From Clostridiales bacterium Firm_14 (GTDB lineage Bacteria; Bacillota; Clostridia; Saccharofermentanales; Saccharofermentanaceae): a DNA stretch of 64,000 nt. Location of the stretch: assembly GCA_001604135.1 (NCBI GenBank), contig LVAT01000005.1, positions 62,001-126,000 on the forward strand. The letters are read 5' to 3'. Under the pieces are notes generated by a model. That model did no database searches, was not told the origin of the DNA, and was given only the letters and a program-made list of their open reading frames with translations. The position numbers and the translations under genes were made by a program. This document shows, piece after piece, positions 47,227 to 57,062 of this stretch. Every line of letters starts with the position of its first letter. The first letter of the stretch is position 1.

Positions 47227-49131
47227 ATGCCGCTTCTGACACTTAGTAACATCACGATGAATTATGGCCCCAGACGCATACTTGACGGGGTCTCTTTCCG
47301 CGTTAATAAGGGTGACCGCATAGCTTTTATCGGTGATAACGGAGCAGGCAAATCGACGCTCTTTAAGATTATCAAAGGAACACTTACTCCGGATGACGGA
47401 GAAGTCATTCTGCACGGAAATACGATCGCTGGTTATCTGTCCCAGAACATGGATGAACAGGACCTCTCCGGAGCATCGTTAAAGCCGTCGAATCTTATCG
47501 ATCTCGAATTGAAAATGGAGACTTTATCTTCCAGGATCACGCACGCTTCCGAGAAAGGCGAAGATGCAACTGAACTTGTTGAAGAATTGTCAAAGACACA
47601 GGGCCTTTATGAATCTGCAGGCGGCTACGATTACGAATACAGACTTAAGGATGCGCTTGCAGGATTAGGTTTAAAAGACATTCATTCCAGAGAAGATTTC
47701 ACTGATCTCTCAGGAGGCGAGAAGATGAGAGTCTGCTTAGCACGTCTTATCGTCGACAGGCCTGATATCCTTTTGCTTGACGAGCCTACTAACCATCTCG
47801 ACATGGAAGCAGTTGAGTGGCTTGAGAATTTCCTCTCATCTTATGGCGGAGCAGTTTTCGTCATCACGCACGACAGACACTTCATAGATCAGGTCGCTAA
47901 CAGAGTGATCGAATTAGACGGCGGCCACATAACAGAATATAAAGGCGGATACACGGATTATAAGGAACAGAAAGAGCACTTCATCAAGTCTCAGAGCCTT
48001 GTAACCAAAGCGTTGGAAGAAGAGCTCGCTCATCAGCTCGACGTTAAGCAGACAATGCTCTCTCACAGAAATATCAGCGGTTACCATCAGAGAGAGAAGA
48101 TGGTCGCAAAGCTTGAAGAGAAGCTTGAAGAAGCCAGATCAAAGCTCCCTGCAGGTTATGCAAAGATGAGCTTTACCGCCCAGCCTCTGGAAAGAACGGG
48201 AAGATCCGACAGGATAATTCTTCAGGCCAAAGATCTCGAGATGAGATTCGAAGACAGCGACGTGAATCTTTTCGATGCGTTGTCATTTGAAGTAACGGCA
48301 GATGAGAAGCTGTTCCTGGCAGGCCCGAACGGATGCGGAAAGACTACGCTCTTAAAGCTCCTGTCAGGTCATGCAGGCGAGAAGCTCAAAGGCTCTTCCG
48401 GTACTGTTCTGATCGGTTCGGCACAGTCGATGGGTTATATGGAACAGTTCGTTCCTTTCGATGATGAAGAGATGAACTGCTTTGATGAACTGGTATCAAG
48501 AAGTGACATCGGAACCACAGAAGCAAGGACTCTTCTCGCGAGATTCGGATTCAAGGGCGACGATGCATTTAAGAAGATATCGATGCTCTCAGGCGGCGAG
48601 AGATCAAGGCTTTATCTCTGCTGTCTCTTAAGAGAGAATCCTGACATTCTCTTCCTTGACGAGCCTACGAATCACCTTGATATCAATTCCAGAGAGATTC
48701 TGGAGGATGCCATCAAGGAATACAGCGGTGCCGTCATCTGCGTAAGCCACGACAGATTCTTCATCGACAAGTGCGCAGATAAAGTTCTTGGTTTTAAGGA
48801 CAGAAAAGCTGAGCTCTACGATTCATATTATTTCTACCGCAAGGCCGTGCAGGCAGCATCTGCCGAGCCTGCTGCCTCTGAAGAACCCAAACAGGAAAAT
48901 GAGAATACGGTAAGAAATGCTAACCGCGCTCTTGGCAGAAAAGAATCTGCGAAGCGCCGTCAGCGCATATCCGATATCGAGAAGGAGACTTCAAAACTCG
49001 AAGCTGAACAAAAGGAACTGGAAGCTAAGTTCGGCGGTTCATGCAGCAGTGAAGACCTTAAGCGTTACGAAGATAATGCCAATAAACTTGCTGCTTTATA
49101 CGATGAATATTTCGAGTTGAGCGACGAATAA
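47227..49131 (+). CDS. ABC-F family ATPase
   Basis: A 634-residue soluble protein with two ABC domains. Domain 1: Walker A IGDNGAGKSTLFK, signature LSGGEKMRVCLA, Walker B ILLLDEPTNHLD. A helical linker carrying the P-site tRNA interaction motif lies at about 240-310. Domain 2: GPNGCGKTT, LSGGERSRLYL, ILFLDEPTNHLD, followed by a C-terminal coiled-coil (about 550-634; KRRQRISDIEKETSKLEAEQ). ABC-F proteins act on the ribosome in translation quality control or antibiotic protection. The C-terminal coiled-coil resembles YdiF/Uup-type members, so a housekeeping role is more likely than resistance, but this is not decidable here. Start ATG 47227 is preceded by GAGG. Confidence 0.94.
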   Translation: MPLLTLSNITMNYGPRRILDGVSFRVNKGDRIAFIGDNGAGKSTLFKIIKGTLTPDDGEVILHGNTIAGYLSQNMDEQDLSGASLKPSNLIDLELKMETLSSRITHASEKGEDATELVEELSKTQGLYESAGGYDYEYRLKDALAGLGLKDIHSREDFTDLSGGEKMRVCLARLIVDRPDILLLDEPTNHLDMEAVEWLENFLSSYGGAVFVITHDRHFIDQVANRVIELDGGHITEYKGGYTDYKEQKEHFIKSQSLVTKALEEELAHQLDVKQTMLSHRNISGYHQREKMVAKLEEKLEEARSKLPAGYAKMSFTAQPLERTGRSDRIILQAKDLEMRFEDSDVNLFDALSFEVTADEKLFLAGPNGCGKTTLLKLLSGHAGEKLKGSSGTVLIGSAQSMGYMEQFVPFDDEEMNCFDELVSRSDIGTTEARTLLARFGFKGDDAFKKISMLSGGERSRLYLCCLLRENPDILFLDEPTNHLDINSREILEDAIKEYSGAVICVSHDRFFIDKCADKVLGFKDRKAELYDSYYFYRKAVQAASAEPAASEEPKQENENTVRNANRALGRKESAKRRQRISDIEKETSKLEAEQKELEAKFGGSCSSEDLKRYEDNANKLAALYDEYFELSDE

Positions 49132-49216
49132 TTACCTCATCATTCTTACGCGCGTTATTTTAATAAATCAAATAATGTTGTAAAATAGACATTATTGTTC
49201 CGGAGGTAATGCACGT

Positions 49217-50497
49217 ATGCCAATGACCATGACGCAGAAGATCCTGGCTGATCATGCAGGACTGGACAGCGTCGCCCCCGGTGACCTGATTGAAGCTAAG
49301 CTTGATTATGTTCTGGGCAATGACGTAACCACTCCGCCGGCCATCAAAGTTTTCGAGAAACTCGGCGTAAAAGAAGTCTTCGACAAAGACAGAGTCCTCC
49401 TGATCGGCGATCACTTCACTCCGAATAAAGATATCAAATCCGCAGAACTGAATAAGACCATGCGCTGCTTTGCACGTGAGCAGGAGATCACTCACTACTA
49501 CGAGCTTGGGCGTAAAGAGATGGGCATAGAGCACGTTATCATTCCTGATAACGGAATCGTGCTGCCCGGCGATCTTGTGATCGGCGCGGATTCGCATACA
49601 TGCACTTATGGCGCTTTGGGCTCATTTGCAACTGGTGTCGGTTCGACAGATCTCGCCTGTGCAATGGCAAGAGGCGTTACCTGGTTTAAGGTTCCTGAAG
49701 CGATCAGGGTAAACCTCAACGGATCATTTAAGAAGTTCGTAACGGGCAAAGATCTTATCTTAAACATTATCGGTAAGATCGGCGTCGACGGTGCGCTCTA
49801 TAAGTCTCTGGAGTTCGGAGGCGAGGACATCAGTGCGCTCTCCATGGATCAGAGACTTACAGTATGCAACATGGCAATAGAGTGCGGCGCGAAGAACGGT
49901 ATCTTCCCGGTCGACAACTGTACGTTAGAGTATATTTCCAAAACTAATCCCGGCAGATTCAACAAGAACGGTTATAAGGTCTATACGGCTGATGAAGATG
50001 CCGTATACAGTGATGTATTGAATATCAATCTTGATGATATCGACCTCACTGTCGCATTGCCGCATCTGCCTTCGAATACGAAGAAAGCATCTGAGTGCAG
50101 TGACTTGAAGATCGATCAGGTCGTAATCGGTTCCTGCACTAACGGCAGGCTCGAAGACATCGGAACCGCAGCCGCGATCTTCAAGGGACTTAAGGTTCAT
50201 AAAGACGTAAGGTGCATCGTGATTCCCGGTTCCCAGAGAGTATACAGACAGGCGCTGGACAACGGCTGGCTTCAGATATTGGATGATGCAGGATGCGTTA
50301 TTTCCACACCTACATGCGGTCCTTGTCTGGGCGGCCACATGGGCGTTCTCGCGAAGGGCGAGAGATGCGTTTCCACAACTAACAGAAACTTTGTAGGACG
50401 CATGGGCGATGTCGATTCCGAAGTCATCTTAAGCGGTGTTCCCGTAGCAGCTGCTTCGGCTGTGCTGGGCCGTGTCGGAACACCGGACGAACTGTAA
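49217..50497 (+). CDS. leuC: 3-isopropylmalate dehydratase large subunit
   Basis: A 426-residue iron-sulfur hydro-lyase subunit that, with LeuD, isomerises 2- to 3-isopropylmalate in leucine synthesis. Signatures: [41 protein letters not shown], the cluster cysteines in [12 protein letters not shown] and [10 protein letters not shown]. Length matches the short bacterial/archaeal-type LeuC (about 420). CGGAGGTAA lies about 9 bases before ATG 49217. It begins a leuC-leuD-leuB cluster; leuA is not in the window. No T-box or leader peptide is seen in the short upstream gap. Confidence 0.97.
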   Translation: MPMTMTQKILADHAGLDSVAPGDLIEAKLDYVLGNDVTTPPAIKVFEKLGVKEVFDKDRVLLIGDHFTPNKDIKSAELNKTMRCFAREQEITHYYELGRKEMGIEHVIIPDNGIVLPGDLVIGADSHTCTYGALGSFATGVGSTDLACAMARGVTWFKVPEAIRVNLNGSFKKFVTGKDLILNIIGKIGVDGALYKSLEFGGEDISALSMDQRLTVCNMAIECGAKNGIFPVDNCTLEYISKTNPGRFNKNGYKVYTADEDAVYSDVLNINLDDIDLTVALPHLPSNTKKASECSDLKIDQVVIGSCTNGRLEDIGTAAAIFKGLKVHKDVRCIVIPGSQRVYRQALDNGWLQILDDAGCVISTPTCGPCLGGHMGVLAKGERCVSTTNRNFVGRMGDVDSEVILSGVPVAAASAVLGRVGTPDEL

Positions 50498-50512
50498 AGC
50501 GGGGAGGTTAGC

Positions 50513-51007
50513 ATGAAGGTCAGCGGTAAAGTTTTCAAATACGGCGACAACATCGATACTGATGTCATCATCCCTGCAAGACACCTCACATCTGCAGATC
50601 CCGAGCACCTTAAGGAACACTGCATGGAGGATATCGACAAGTCTTTTAAGGACAGGGTCAAGCCCGGTGACATCATGGTTGCAGGAAAGAATTTCGGATG
50701 CGGTTCATCGAGAGAGCATGCGCCTGTCGCGATCAAGGCAAGCGGCATATCTCTTGTCATCGCAAATGATTTCGCGAGGATTTTTTACAGGAATTCGATA
50801 AATGTCGGCCTTCCGATCCTGGAATGCCCTGAAGCGGCAGCAGGCATCAAGGAAGGCGATGAGGTAGAAGCAGACTTCGATACCGGAGTCATTACCGATA
50901 AGACTACAGGAGAGAGCTTCCAGGCGAAGGCTTTCCCTGAGTTTATAAAGAACATAATGGCCAGCGGAGGACTCGTAGGATATACGGAGTCCGAGTTAAG
51001 AGTATAA
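50513..51007 (+). CDS. leuD: 3-isopropylmalate dehydratase small subunit
   Basis: A 164-residue swivelling-domain subunit of isopropylmalate isomerase. Marks: [38 protein letters not shown] and [19 protein letters not shown]. Length suits the short LeuD that pairs with the short LeuC type. It follows leuC by 15 bases with GGGGAGG before ATG 50513. Confidence 0.97.
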   Translation: MKVSGKVFKYGDNIDTDVIIPARHLTSADPEHLKEHCMEDIDKSFKDRVKPGDIMVAGKNFGCGSSREHAPVAIKASGISLVIANDFARIFYRNSINVGLPILECPEAAAGIKEGDEVEADFDTGVITDKTTGESFQAKAFPEFIKNIMASGGLVGYTESELRV

Positions 51008-51018
51008 GGGGAAATACT

Positions 51019-52125
51019 ATGGCAAAGAAGTACAACATCGCGGTCATTCCGGGCGACGGAATCGGCCCTGAGATTACACAATCAGCAATCGACGTTCTCG
51101 AAGCCGCTACTTCAAAAAGGGATATTGAGATTTTTACAAAGGAACTCAAAGCGGGCGGCGCAGCCGTCGATCTTTATGGAATACCGCTTCCGCAGGAGAC
51201 GATAGCTTCCGCAAAGGACAGCGATGCAGTGCTCCTGGGCGCTGTCGGCGGACCTAAGTGGGATAACGTAGATCCGGATCTGAGACCTGAGAAGGCGCTT
51301 TTGGGCTTAAGGTTCGGACTGGGCCTTTATGCGAATATCAGGCCTGTTACGATCTACGATGAACTGAAGGACGCTTCACCGCTTAAGAATACGGGAAACA
51401 TTGATTTCGTTATCGTAAGAGAACTTACCGGAGGAATCTATTTCGGCAAGACCGGTTCTTACCAGAGCGGCGACCGCCTTCCCGACGGAACCGTAAAGGG
51501 CAAGATCGCGTACGATACAGAGAGCTATTCTGAAGGCGAGATCACGAGGATATTGAAGATCGCTTTCGAGCTCGCGATGAAGAGAAGAAAGAAACTCACA
51601 CTTGTCGATAAGGCAAATGTTCTTCTTACCAGCAGAATGTGGAGACGTCTTGCAAGCCAGATGAGCTTCGATTATCCGGAAGTCGAACTCGAATGCCTCT
51701 ATGTCGATAATGCCGCAATGCAGCTTATCAGCAGGCCTTCGAGCTTTGACGTCATAGTAACGAGCAATCTCTTCGGCGACATCTTATCCGATGAAGCAGG
51801 ACAGATCGCAGGATCCATCGGAATGCTTCCGTCAGCATCTCTGGGCGCTGCAGGAACGCCGGGTCTTTTCGAACCCATCCACGGTTCAGCACCTGACCTT
51901 GCAGGCCAGAACAAGGCAAATCCTCTGGCATGCATCCTGTCTGCAGCTATGATGATGCGTATGGCATTCGGTGAAGAAGAGATCGCTTCAGATATTGAAA
52001 ACGCAGTTAAGAAGACTCTCGAAAAGGGCCTTCGCACTAGTGACATAACCTTCGTAGGTGAAGGTAATAATACTAAACTTGTCGGAACAAAGGAGATAAC
52101 GGCTGAAGTTATCGCCAACCTCTGA
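51019..52125 (+). CDS. leuB: 3-isopropylmalate dehydrogenase
   Basis: A 368-residue NAD-dependent enzyme that oxidises 3-isopropylmalate, the third step specific to leucine. Marks: IAVIPGDGIGPEITQSAIDV, RELTGGIYFG, LVDKANVLLTSRMWR, NLFGDILSDEAGQIAGSIGM and PIHGSAPDLAGQNKANP. Length and motifs are standard. It follows leuD by 11 bases with AAGGGGAAA before the ATG. The ppx gene begins 28 bases later, with no terminator between. Confidence 0.97.
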   Translation: MAKKYNIAVIPGDGIGPEITQSAIDVLEAATSKRDIEIFTKELKAGGAAVDLYGIPLPQETIASAKDSDAVLLGAVGGPKWDNVDPDLRPEKALLGLRFGLGLYANIRPVTIYDELKDASPLKNTGNIDFVIVRELTGGIYFGKTGSYQSGDRLPDGTVKGKIAYDTESYSEGEITRILKIAFELAMKRRKKLTLVDKANVLLTSRMWRRLASQMSFDYPEVELECLYVDNAAMQLISRPSSFDVIVTSNLFGDILSDEAGQIAGSIGMLPSASLGAAGTPGLFEPIHGSAPDLAGQNKANPLACILSAAMMMRMAFGEEEIASDIENAVKKTLEKGLRTSDITFVGEGNNTKLVGTKEITAEVIANL

Positions 52126-52153
52126 TAAGGATACGAAAAGAGGAATCGAAAAA

Positions 52154-53692
52154 ATGGCAAAAAAGCTTGTCGCGGTGATCGATATCGGATCGCTCACGGC
52201 CAGACTTAAGGTCTTTGAGATAGGTTCAAAGGGCAAACCCAAAGAGATAGAGGCAGTCCGTAAGTTTACGGGCCTCGGCACAAAATCTTACAGCTCCGGC
52301 GTCATTGCCGCATCGCAGGTTGAAGAGCTTTGCAAGTGTCTTAAGATGTTCGACGAGAAGTGCAGGGAATACGGCGTTGCGCGTGTCTTCTGCGTTGCCA
52401 CATCCGCATTCAGAGATGCTTCCAATGCCGAAGTCGTAATCGAGAAGGTCAGGACCAGAACGGGATTTAAGATCAAGGTACTGGACAACTCGATGGAGCG
52501 TTATTATCAGACCTTGGCCGTTCAGGCTATCTATCCTGATTTTGCGAAGATCATATCAAACGGAACCATGATCCTGGATATCGGTTCAGGATCCATCCAG
52601 GCTTCTGTTTACGATAAATCGGAATTCGTCTTCTCACAAAACCTCTTGCTTGGTTCATTAAGGATCTCGGGAATGCTCCAGGATCTTCAGAGCAAGACGA
52701 TACACTATGATGAAGTCGCTGAAGAATTCATTGCTCAGGACCTTGAAGACTACCACGCCGTAGAGCCCAAGGGCATTATCTACAAGAGCCTTATAGCTTT
52801 CTCGGGCGAGATGGGCTATATCAAGCAGCTTGCAGGATACGGAGCAATGTCTTCCTGCATCCTCACAAAGGAAGAATTCCTTAAGGTCTATGATTACCTG
52901 TTCAAGACGAGAGCGACCGATCTTACATTGAAGGACAACATACCTTCCATGATCGCTCCGTTGCTCCTTCCTACGGCTCTTATCGTTAAGAATATGCTTG
53001 AATATACGGGCGTAGACATGATCTACATGCCGCATGCATCCTTGTCAGACGGTATCATCTACTACTATTGCGTTAACTCGCAGGGACTTAAGACTGAGAT
53101 ATCTCCTGACAGCTATCTCATCTCCGCCTCAAGACATATTGCCAAGCGTTACCGTTCCAATAAGAAGCATATCGAATATGTCGAGAAGACCGCGCTGCAG
53201 TTTTTCGATGAGACAAAGAAGATAAGCGGCTTGGGAAGCCGTGACAGACTGCTTTTGCAGGTTTCCGTTATTCTTCACGAGATAGGTAAGTTCGTTCACT
53301 CGAGAAACCACAGTGATGCTGCTTATTCGATCATCAAGAATACAAATCTTATGGGCCTTGATCACGATGAGATCAACATGGTTGCCATGATCGTAAGACT
53401 CTATCCGAGAAATAAGCCTTACGACAGTTACTACTATTCGATCCTGCCGCCTGATCAGAAGGTCATAGTATCCAAGCTCGCTTCGATCCTTAAGATCGCT
53501 GATGCGGTCGATGCTTCGCATAAGGAAAAGGGCAAGAAGATATCCTGTAAGATCAAAGACAATGAATTTGTCATTACTTGTGACGCTTCGGAAGATATGT
53601 CTTTCGAGAAATGGGCATTCGAGAACAGAAGCGTAATGTTTGAAGACGTAATGGGAATCAAGCCGGTTCTCAAGACCAGGAGGGAAGGTTAA
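52154..53692 (+). CDS. ppx: Exopolyphosphatase / guanosine pentaphosphatase (Ppx/GppA family)
   Basis: A 512-residue two-part enzyme. The N-terminal ASKHA-type phosphatase (1-300) has the phosphate loops VIDIGSLTARLKVF and MILDIGSGSIQASVYD. The C-terminal HD domain (about 320-500) has LHEIGKFVHSRNHSDAAYSI and the LASILKIADAVDASH segment. It degrades inorganic polyphosphate, or converts pppGpp to ppGpp. The ppk gene follows with a one-base overlap (TAATG), so synthesis and degradation of polyphosphate are made from one mRNA. AGAGGA lies before the ATG. Confidence 0.93.
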   Translation: MAKKLVAVIDIGSLTARLKVFEIGSKGKPKEIEAVRKFTGLGTKSYSSGVIAASQVEELCKCLKMFDEKCREYGVARVFCVATSAFRDASNAEVVIEKVRTRTGFKIKVLDNSMERYYQTLAVQAIYPDFAKIISNGTMILDIGSGSIQASVYDKSEFVFSQNLLLGSLRISGMLQDLQSKTIHYDEVAEEFIAQDLEDYHAVEPKGIIYKSLIAFSGEMGYIKQLAGYGAMSSCILTKEEFLKVYDYLFKTRATDLTLKDNIPSMIAPLLLPTALIVKNMLEYTGVDMIYMPHASLSDGIIYYYCVNSQGLKTEISPDSYLISASRHIAKRYRSNKKHIEYVEKTALQFFDETKKISGLGSRDRLLLQVSVILHEIGKFVHSRNHSDAAYSIIKNTNLMGLDHDEINMVAMIVRLYPRNKPYDSYYYSILPPDQKVIVSKLASILKIADAVDASHKEKGKKISCKIKDNEFVITCDASEDMSFEKWAFENRSVMFEDVMGIKPVLKTRREG

Positions 53693-56133
53693 TGGCTGTT
53701 AAGAAAAACGCCTCTGCGCGTAAGACAGATACATCAGCAGGAAAGAAAGCCGCAGTTAAGAAAGCACCCGCTAAGAAGGCTTCTTCTAAGAACCCTGCAG
53801 TTAAGAAAGCGCCTGCCAAGAAGGCTGCTGCAAATAAGCCCGCAGCAAAGAAAGCTCCCAAGAAAGCTGCTCCCAAAAAGGCTGCATCGTTCGTATCTAC
53901 ACCTGAGGTATTTGATGCGGGATACAGTGAATCAAGCGCGTCTTTCTTGAGCGGAAACGCATGCTTTTATAACCGTGAGCTGTCCTGGCTCGAGTTCGAC
54001 GACCGTATTCTCCACGAAGCAAGAGATACCAAGAATCCTTTGCTCGAGAGGCTCAATTTCTTATCGATCACTGCATCGAATCTCGATGAATTCTATATCG
54101 TCCGTGTAGCTTCATTAAGGGACATGCAGAGCATCGATTTTGCAGAGCGCGATATCGCAGGTTTCTCTATTGACGAACAGCTCGAAAGGATAGACCAGAA
54201 GACAAGAAGGACCATGTCTCTTATGTATTCGACATACACGAGATCACTTGTTCCTTCGCTTGCATCAGAGAAGATCTTCCTGAAGAATTACGACGAACTG
54301 AGCGATCAGCTTAAAGCCATTGCTGATTCATATTTCAAGGCTGTACTTTATCCTATCTTAACACCTATGGCCGTTGACTCTTCAAGGCCTTTCCCGCTCA
54401 TTTACAACCGCATGCTCAACATGTGCGTAAGACTTCTTAATGAGCCCAAAAAGGTAAAACTCCAGGAGAGAGCAACATTCGGTCTTCAAAGCGACAGCAA
54501 GAAAAAATCCGTAAATGAAGATAAGTACATGTATGCGACTGTTCAGATCCCTACGGTCGTTAAGAGACTTTATCAGATTCCTACTGAAGACGGCGATGTT
54601 TTCGTTCCGGTAGAGCAGATAATAAGAGCCAATGTCGACATGCTCTTTGACGGCCAGACCGTTGTGGCTACTGCATTTTACCGTGTTATGCGTAATGCCG
54701 ACCTCGATATTGACGAAGACGAGGCTGAAGACCTTTTAAAGGAGATCGAAGCCCAGGTAAGACGAAGGAGATTCGGCGAGATCATCAGGCTCGAAGTTCA
54801 GGATGACATCGATTCCGACCTTCTGCATTACATTGTTGATGAGCTCGAAGTCGATGAAGCTGATATCTTCAGCGTAAACGGACCTATCGACCTTACGTTC
54901 CTCTCAAAGCTCACATCCGCATGCAAGGCAAAGCATCCGGAACTCTGCTATAAACCTCATGAACCTGCCGAGGCAGCTTCATTTGACGGACCTGTATCAG
55001 AACTCGATATTTTCGAGCAGATCAGGGAAAAGGACAGGATCGTCCATCACCCGTATGAGACGTTCGAACCGGTATTGGAGTTCGTTAAACAGGCGGCAAG
55101 AGATCCTAATGTTCTTGCGATAAAGCAGACTCTTTACCGTGTATCCGACAGGTCGCCGATCATCGCATCGCTCCTTGAAGCTGCACAGAACGGCAAGCAG
55201 GTAATGGTGCTCGTTGAACTTAAAGCGAGATTTGATGAAGAGAACAACATCAACTGGGCCAAGAAGCTTGAGAATGCCGGATGCCACGTAATCTACGGTC
55301 TTGTAGGACTTAAGACCCACAGTAAGATCACGCTCGTGGTACGTAAGGAAGAGGACGGAATCAGAAGATATCTGCACCTGGCGACCGGCAACTATAACGA
55401 CGTAACAGCAAAGATCTATACAGACTTAGGACTGTTCACCGCCAAGGAATCCTTCGGTGAGGATGCTTCCGAGTTCTTTAACATGCTCTCCGGCTTTTCA
55501 ATCCCTCAGTCCTGGCGAAGACTTATTCCCGCACCTTTGTGGATGAAGGATTACTTCATCGCAAGGATCAGGCGAGAGGCAGACAATGCAAGGGCAGGAA
55601 AGCCTGCACGCATTATCGCGAAGATCAATTCACTGGTTGACGAGCCTGTTATAAAGGCGCTTTATACAGCATCTAATGCAGGCGTTAAGATCGACCTTAT
55701 CGTCAGAGGCATCTGCTGCTTAAGAGCAGGAATCCCCGGCATGAGCGAGAACATCACGGTCCGTTCCATTACGGGACGCTTCCTTGAGCACTCCAGAATA
55801 TTCTACTTCTACAATGAAGGCCACGAGGATATCTATCTTGCATCGGCTGACTGGATGCCGAGAAACCTGAACCGCCGTGTAGAGCTCTTATTCCCGATCG
55901 AAGATCCTGACTGCAGGGCGCGCGTAAAGGAAGTCCTTGATGTCGAACTGGCTGATACTGTAAGGGCTTCGTTCCTTTCTGCTGACGGCACGTATCACAA
56001 GCTTGACCTCAGAGGAAAAGAGAAGATCGATTCACAGCAAAGACTCATCGAACTTGCAGATGCCGCTGTTGCCGAGCGTCACAAGAGTATTGATAAACAT
56101 GAGTTTATTCCTGAGGAAAGCCCCAGGGAATAA
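53692..56133 (+). CDS. ppk: Polyphosphate kinase 1 with a histone-like Lys/Ala-rich N-terminal extension
   Basis: An 813-residue PPK1, which builds polyphosphate from ATP. The core begins near residue 92 (FYNRELSWLEFDDRILHEA) and has all four PPK domains. The autophosphorylated His is in LKTHSKITLVVRK, followed by YLHLATGNYNDVT; the second phospholipase-D-like motif has GRFLEHSRIFYF and LASADWMPRNLNRRVELLFP. Residues 1-66 are an added tail with about 21 lysines among Ala and Pro (units such as KKAPAKKA), very like the protein at 46614 and unlike normal PPK1, which starts close to the core. The tail may hold the enzyme on the nucleoid or bind its anionic product. ATG 53692 overlaps the ppx stop; GGAGGGAAGG lies upstream and supports this start. 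Confidence 0.95.
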   Translation: MAVKKNASARKTDTSAGKKAAVKKAPAKKASSKNPAVKKAPAKKAAANKPAAKKAPKKAAPKKAASFVSTPEVFDAGYSESSASFLSGNACFYNRELSWLEFDDRILHEARDTKNPLLERLNFLSITASNLDEFYIVRVASLRDMQSIDFAERDIAGFSIDEQLERIDQKTRRTMSLMYSTYTRSLVPSLASEKIFLKNYDELSDQLKAIADSYFKAVLYPILTPMAVDSSRPFPLIYNRMLNMCVRLLNEPKKVKLQERATFGLQSDSKKKSVNEDKYMYATVQIPTVVKRLYQIPTEDGDVFVPVEQIIRANVDMLFDGQTVVATAFYRVMRNADLDIDEDEAEDLLKEIEAQVRRRRFGEIIRLEVQDDIDSDLLHYIVDELEVDEADIFSVNGPIDLTFLSKLTSACKAKHPELCYKPHEPAEAASFDGPVSELDIFEQIREKDRIVHHPYETFEPVLEFVKQAARDPNVLAIKQTLYRVSDRSPIIASLLEAAQNGKQVMVLVELKARFDEENNINWAKKLENAGCHVIYGLVGLKTHSKITLVVRKEEDGIRRYLHLATGNYNDVTAKIYTDLGLFTAKESFGEDASEFFNMLSGFSIPQSWRRLIPAPLWMKDYFIARIRREADNARAGKPARIIAKINSLVDEPVIKALYTASNAGVKIDLIVRGICCLRAGIPGMSENITVRSITGRFLEHSRIFYFYNEGHEDIYLASADWMPRNLNRRVELLFPIEDPDCRARVKEVLDVELADTVRASFLSADGTYHKLDLRGKEKIDSQQRLIELADAAVAERHKSIDKHEFIPEESPRE

Positions 56134-56150
56134 TTACAATCAGCTATAAG

Positions 56151-56180
56151 AGGGTGCCGAGAAAAGGCACCCTATATTTT
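56151..56180 (+). terminator. Rho-independent terminator after ppk
   Basis: AGGGTGCC (56151-56158) pairs with GGCACCCT (56166-56173) and is followed by ATATTTTT. It ends the leuCDB-ppx-ppk region. Confidence 0.85.
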
Positions 56181-56314
56181 TGCCTGTGCGATAGATGGAA
56201 AGTTCATGGCCTCATTTTTTGTGGCACTGATGTAAGAGTTTTATTGCAAAGCTTGAAGTTATATTAACGTTAATGGCAAATTAAGATGCCGTTAAGAATC
56301 GGCGAAGGGAATAA

Positions 56315-56323
56315 TGGTAGAAT
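56315..56323 (+). promoter_or_regulatory. Extended -10 promoter of the ABC exporter operon
   Basis: TGGTAGAAT (extended -10) lies 22 bases before the ABC ATPase ATG at 56346. No clear -35 is visible. GGGGGAG downstream serves as ribosome binding site. Confidence 0.5.
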
Positions 56324-56345
56324 ATCGCGGTAGGGGGAGTAACAT

Positions 56346-57062
56346 ATGGAATTTGTTATAAGTCATTTAGTTAAGAACTACGGCTCAAAGCAGGTATTAA
56401 AAGACGTTGATTTTGTTTTCGAAGAGGGTAAGATATACGGCCTCCTGGGACGCAACGGCTCAGGTAAGACTACCTTTTTTAACTGTGTAAACGGTGATAT
56501 CGATTATAATTCAGGCGCTTTTTATTTTCGCGAAAATAAGGATTCGGAAGAAAAAGTCATTCTCCAGCCTGAAGATATCGGATATATGGTATCAACGCCG
56601 ACGGTTCCCGAATTCATGACGGGAAGAGAATTTTTGAAGTTCTTCCTTGAGGTGCATGAAGATATCAAACCTGATAAGACTATAGATGAATATTTCGATT
56701 ATATGGTCGTTCCTGAAGATGACAGGGACAGGCTTCTTAAGGATTATTCGCACGGTACCAAGAATAAGATGCAGATGCTCTTAAATATCATTGCATCTCC
56801 TAAGCTAATGCTTCTTGATGAGCCGCTGACGTCTTTGGATGTTATCATCGCTGAAGAGATGAAGAATGTTATAAGAAGCCAGAAGCAGGGGAAGATCACG
56901 ATCTTCTCGACACACCTTCTGGATGTTGCTGTTGACCTTTGCGATGAGATCGTACTGCTTCATAACGGCAGGCTTGAACCCATTGACAAGAACGATCTCG
57001 GCGATGCCGCTTTCAAGGACAAGATCATTAATGCGTTAAGGGATGCTGACAATGATCAATGA
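56346..57062 (+). CDS. ABC transporter ATP-binding protein
   Basis: A 238-residue ATPase with Walker A GLLGRNGSGKTTFFN, a Q-loop region MVSTPTVPEFMTG, a degenerate signature (DYSHGTKNKMQMLLNI in place of LSGGQ), Walker B LMLLDEPLTSLDV and His switch ITIFSTHLL. The SHGTKNK type signature is common in small ABC-2 systems of Bacillota. GGGGGAG precedes ATG 56346. The permease gene overlaps its end. Confidence 0.92.
   Translation: MEFVISHLVKNYGSKQVLKDVDFVFEEGKIYGLLGRNGSGKTTFFNCVNGDIDYNSGAFYFRENKDSEEKVILQPEDIGYMVSTPTVPEFMTGREFLKFFLEVHEDIKPDKTIDEYFDYMVVPEDDRDRLLKDYSHGTKNKMQMLLNIIASPKLMLLDEPLTSLDVIIAEEMKNVIRSQKQGKITIFSTHLLDVAVDLCDEIVLLHNGRLEPIDKNDLGDAAFKDKIINALRDADNDQ

Noticed and set aside
49132-49216. 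T-box or leucine leader upstream of leuC
   Set aside because: The gap is only 85 bases; no T-box sequence, specifier stem or Leu-codon run is seen.
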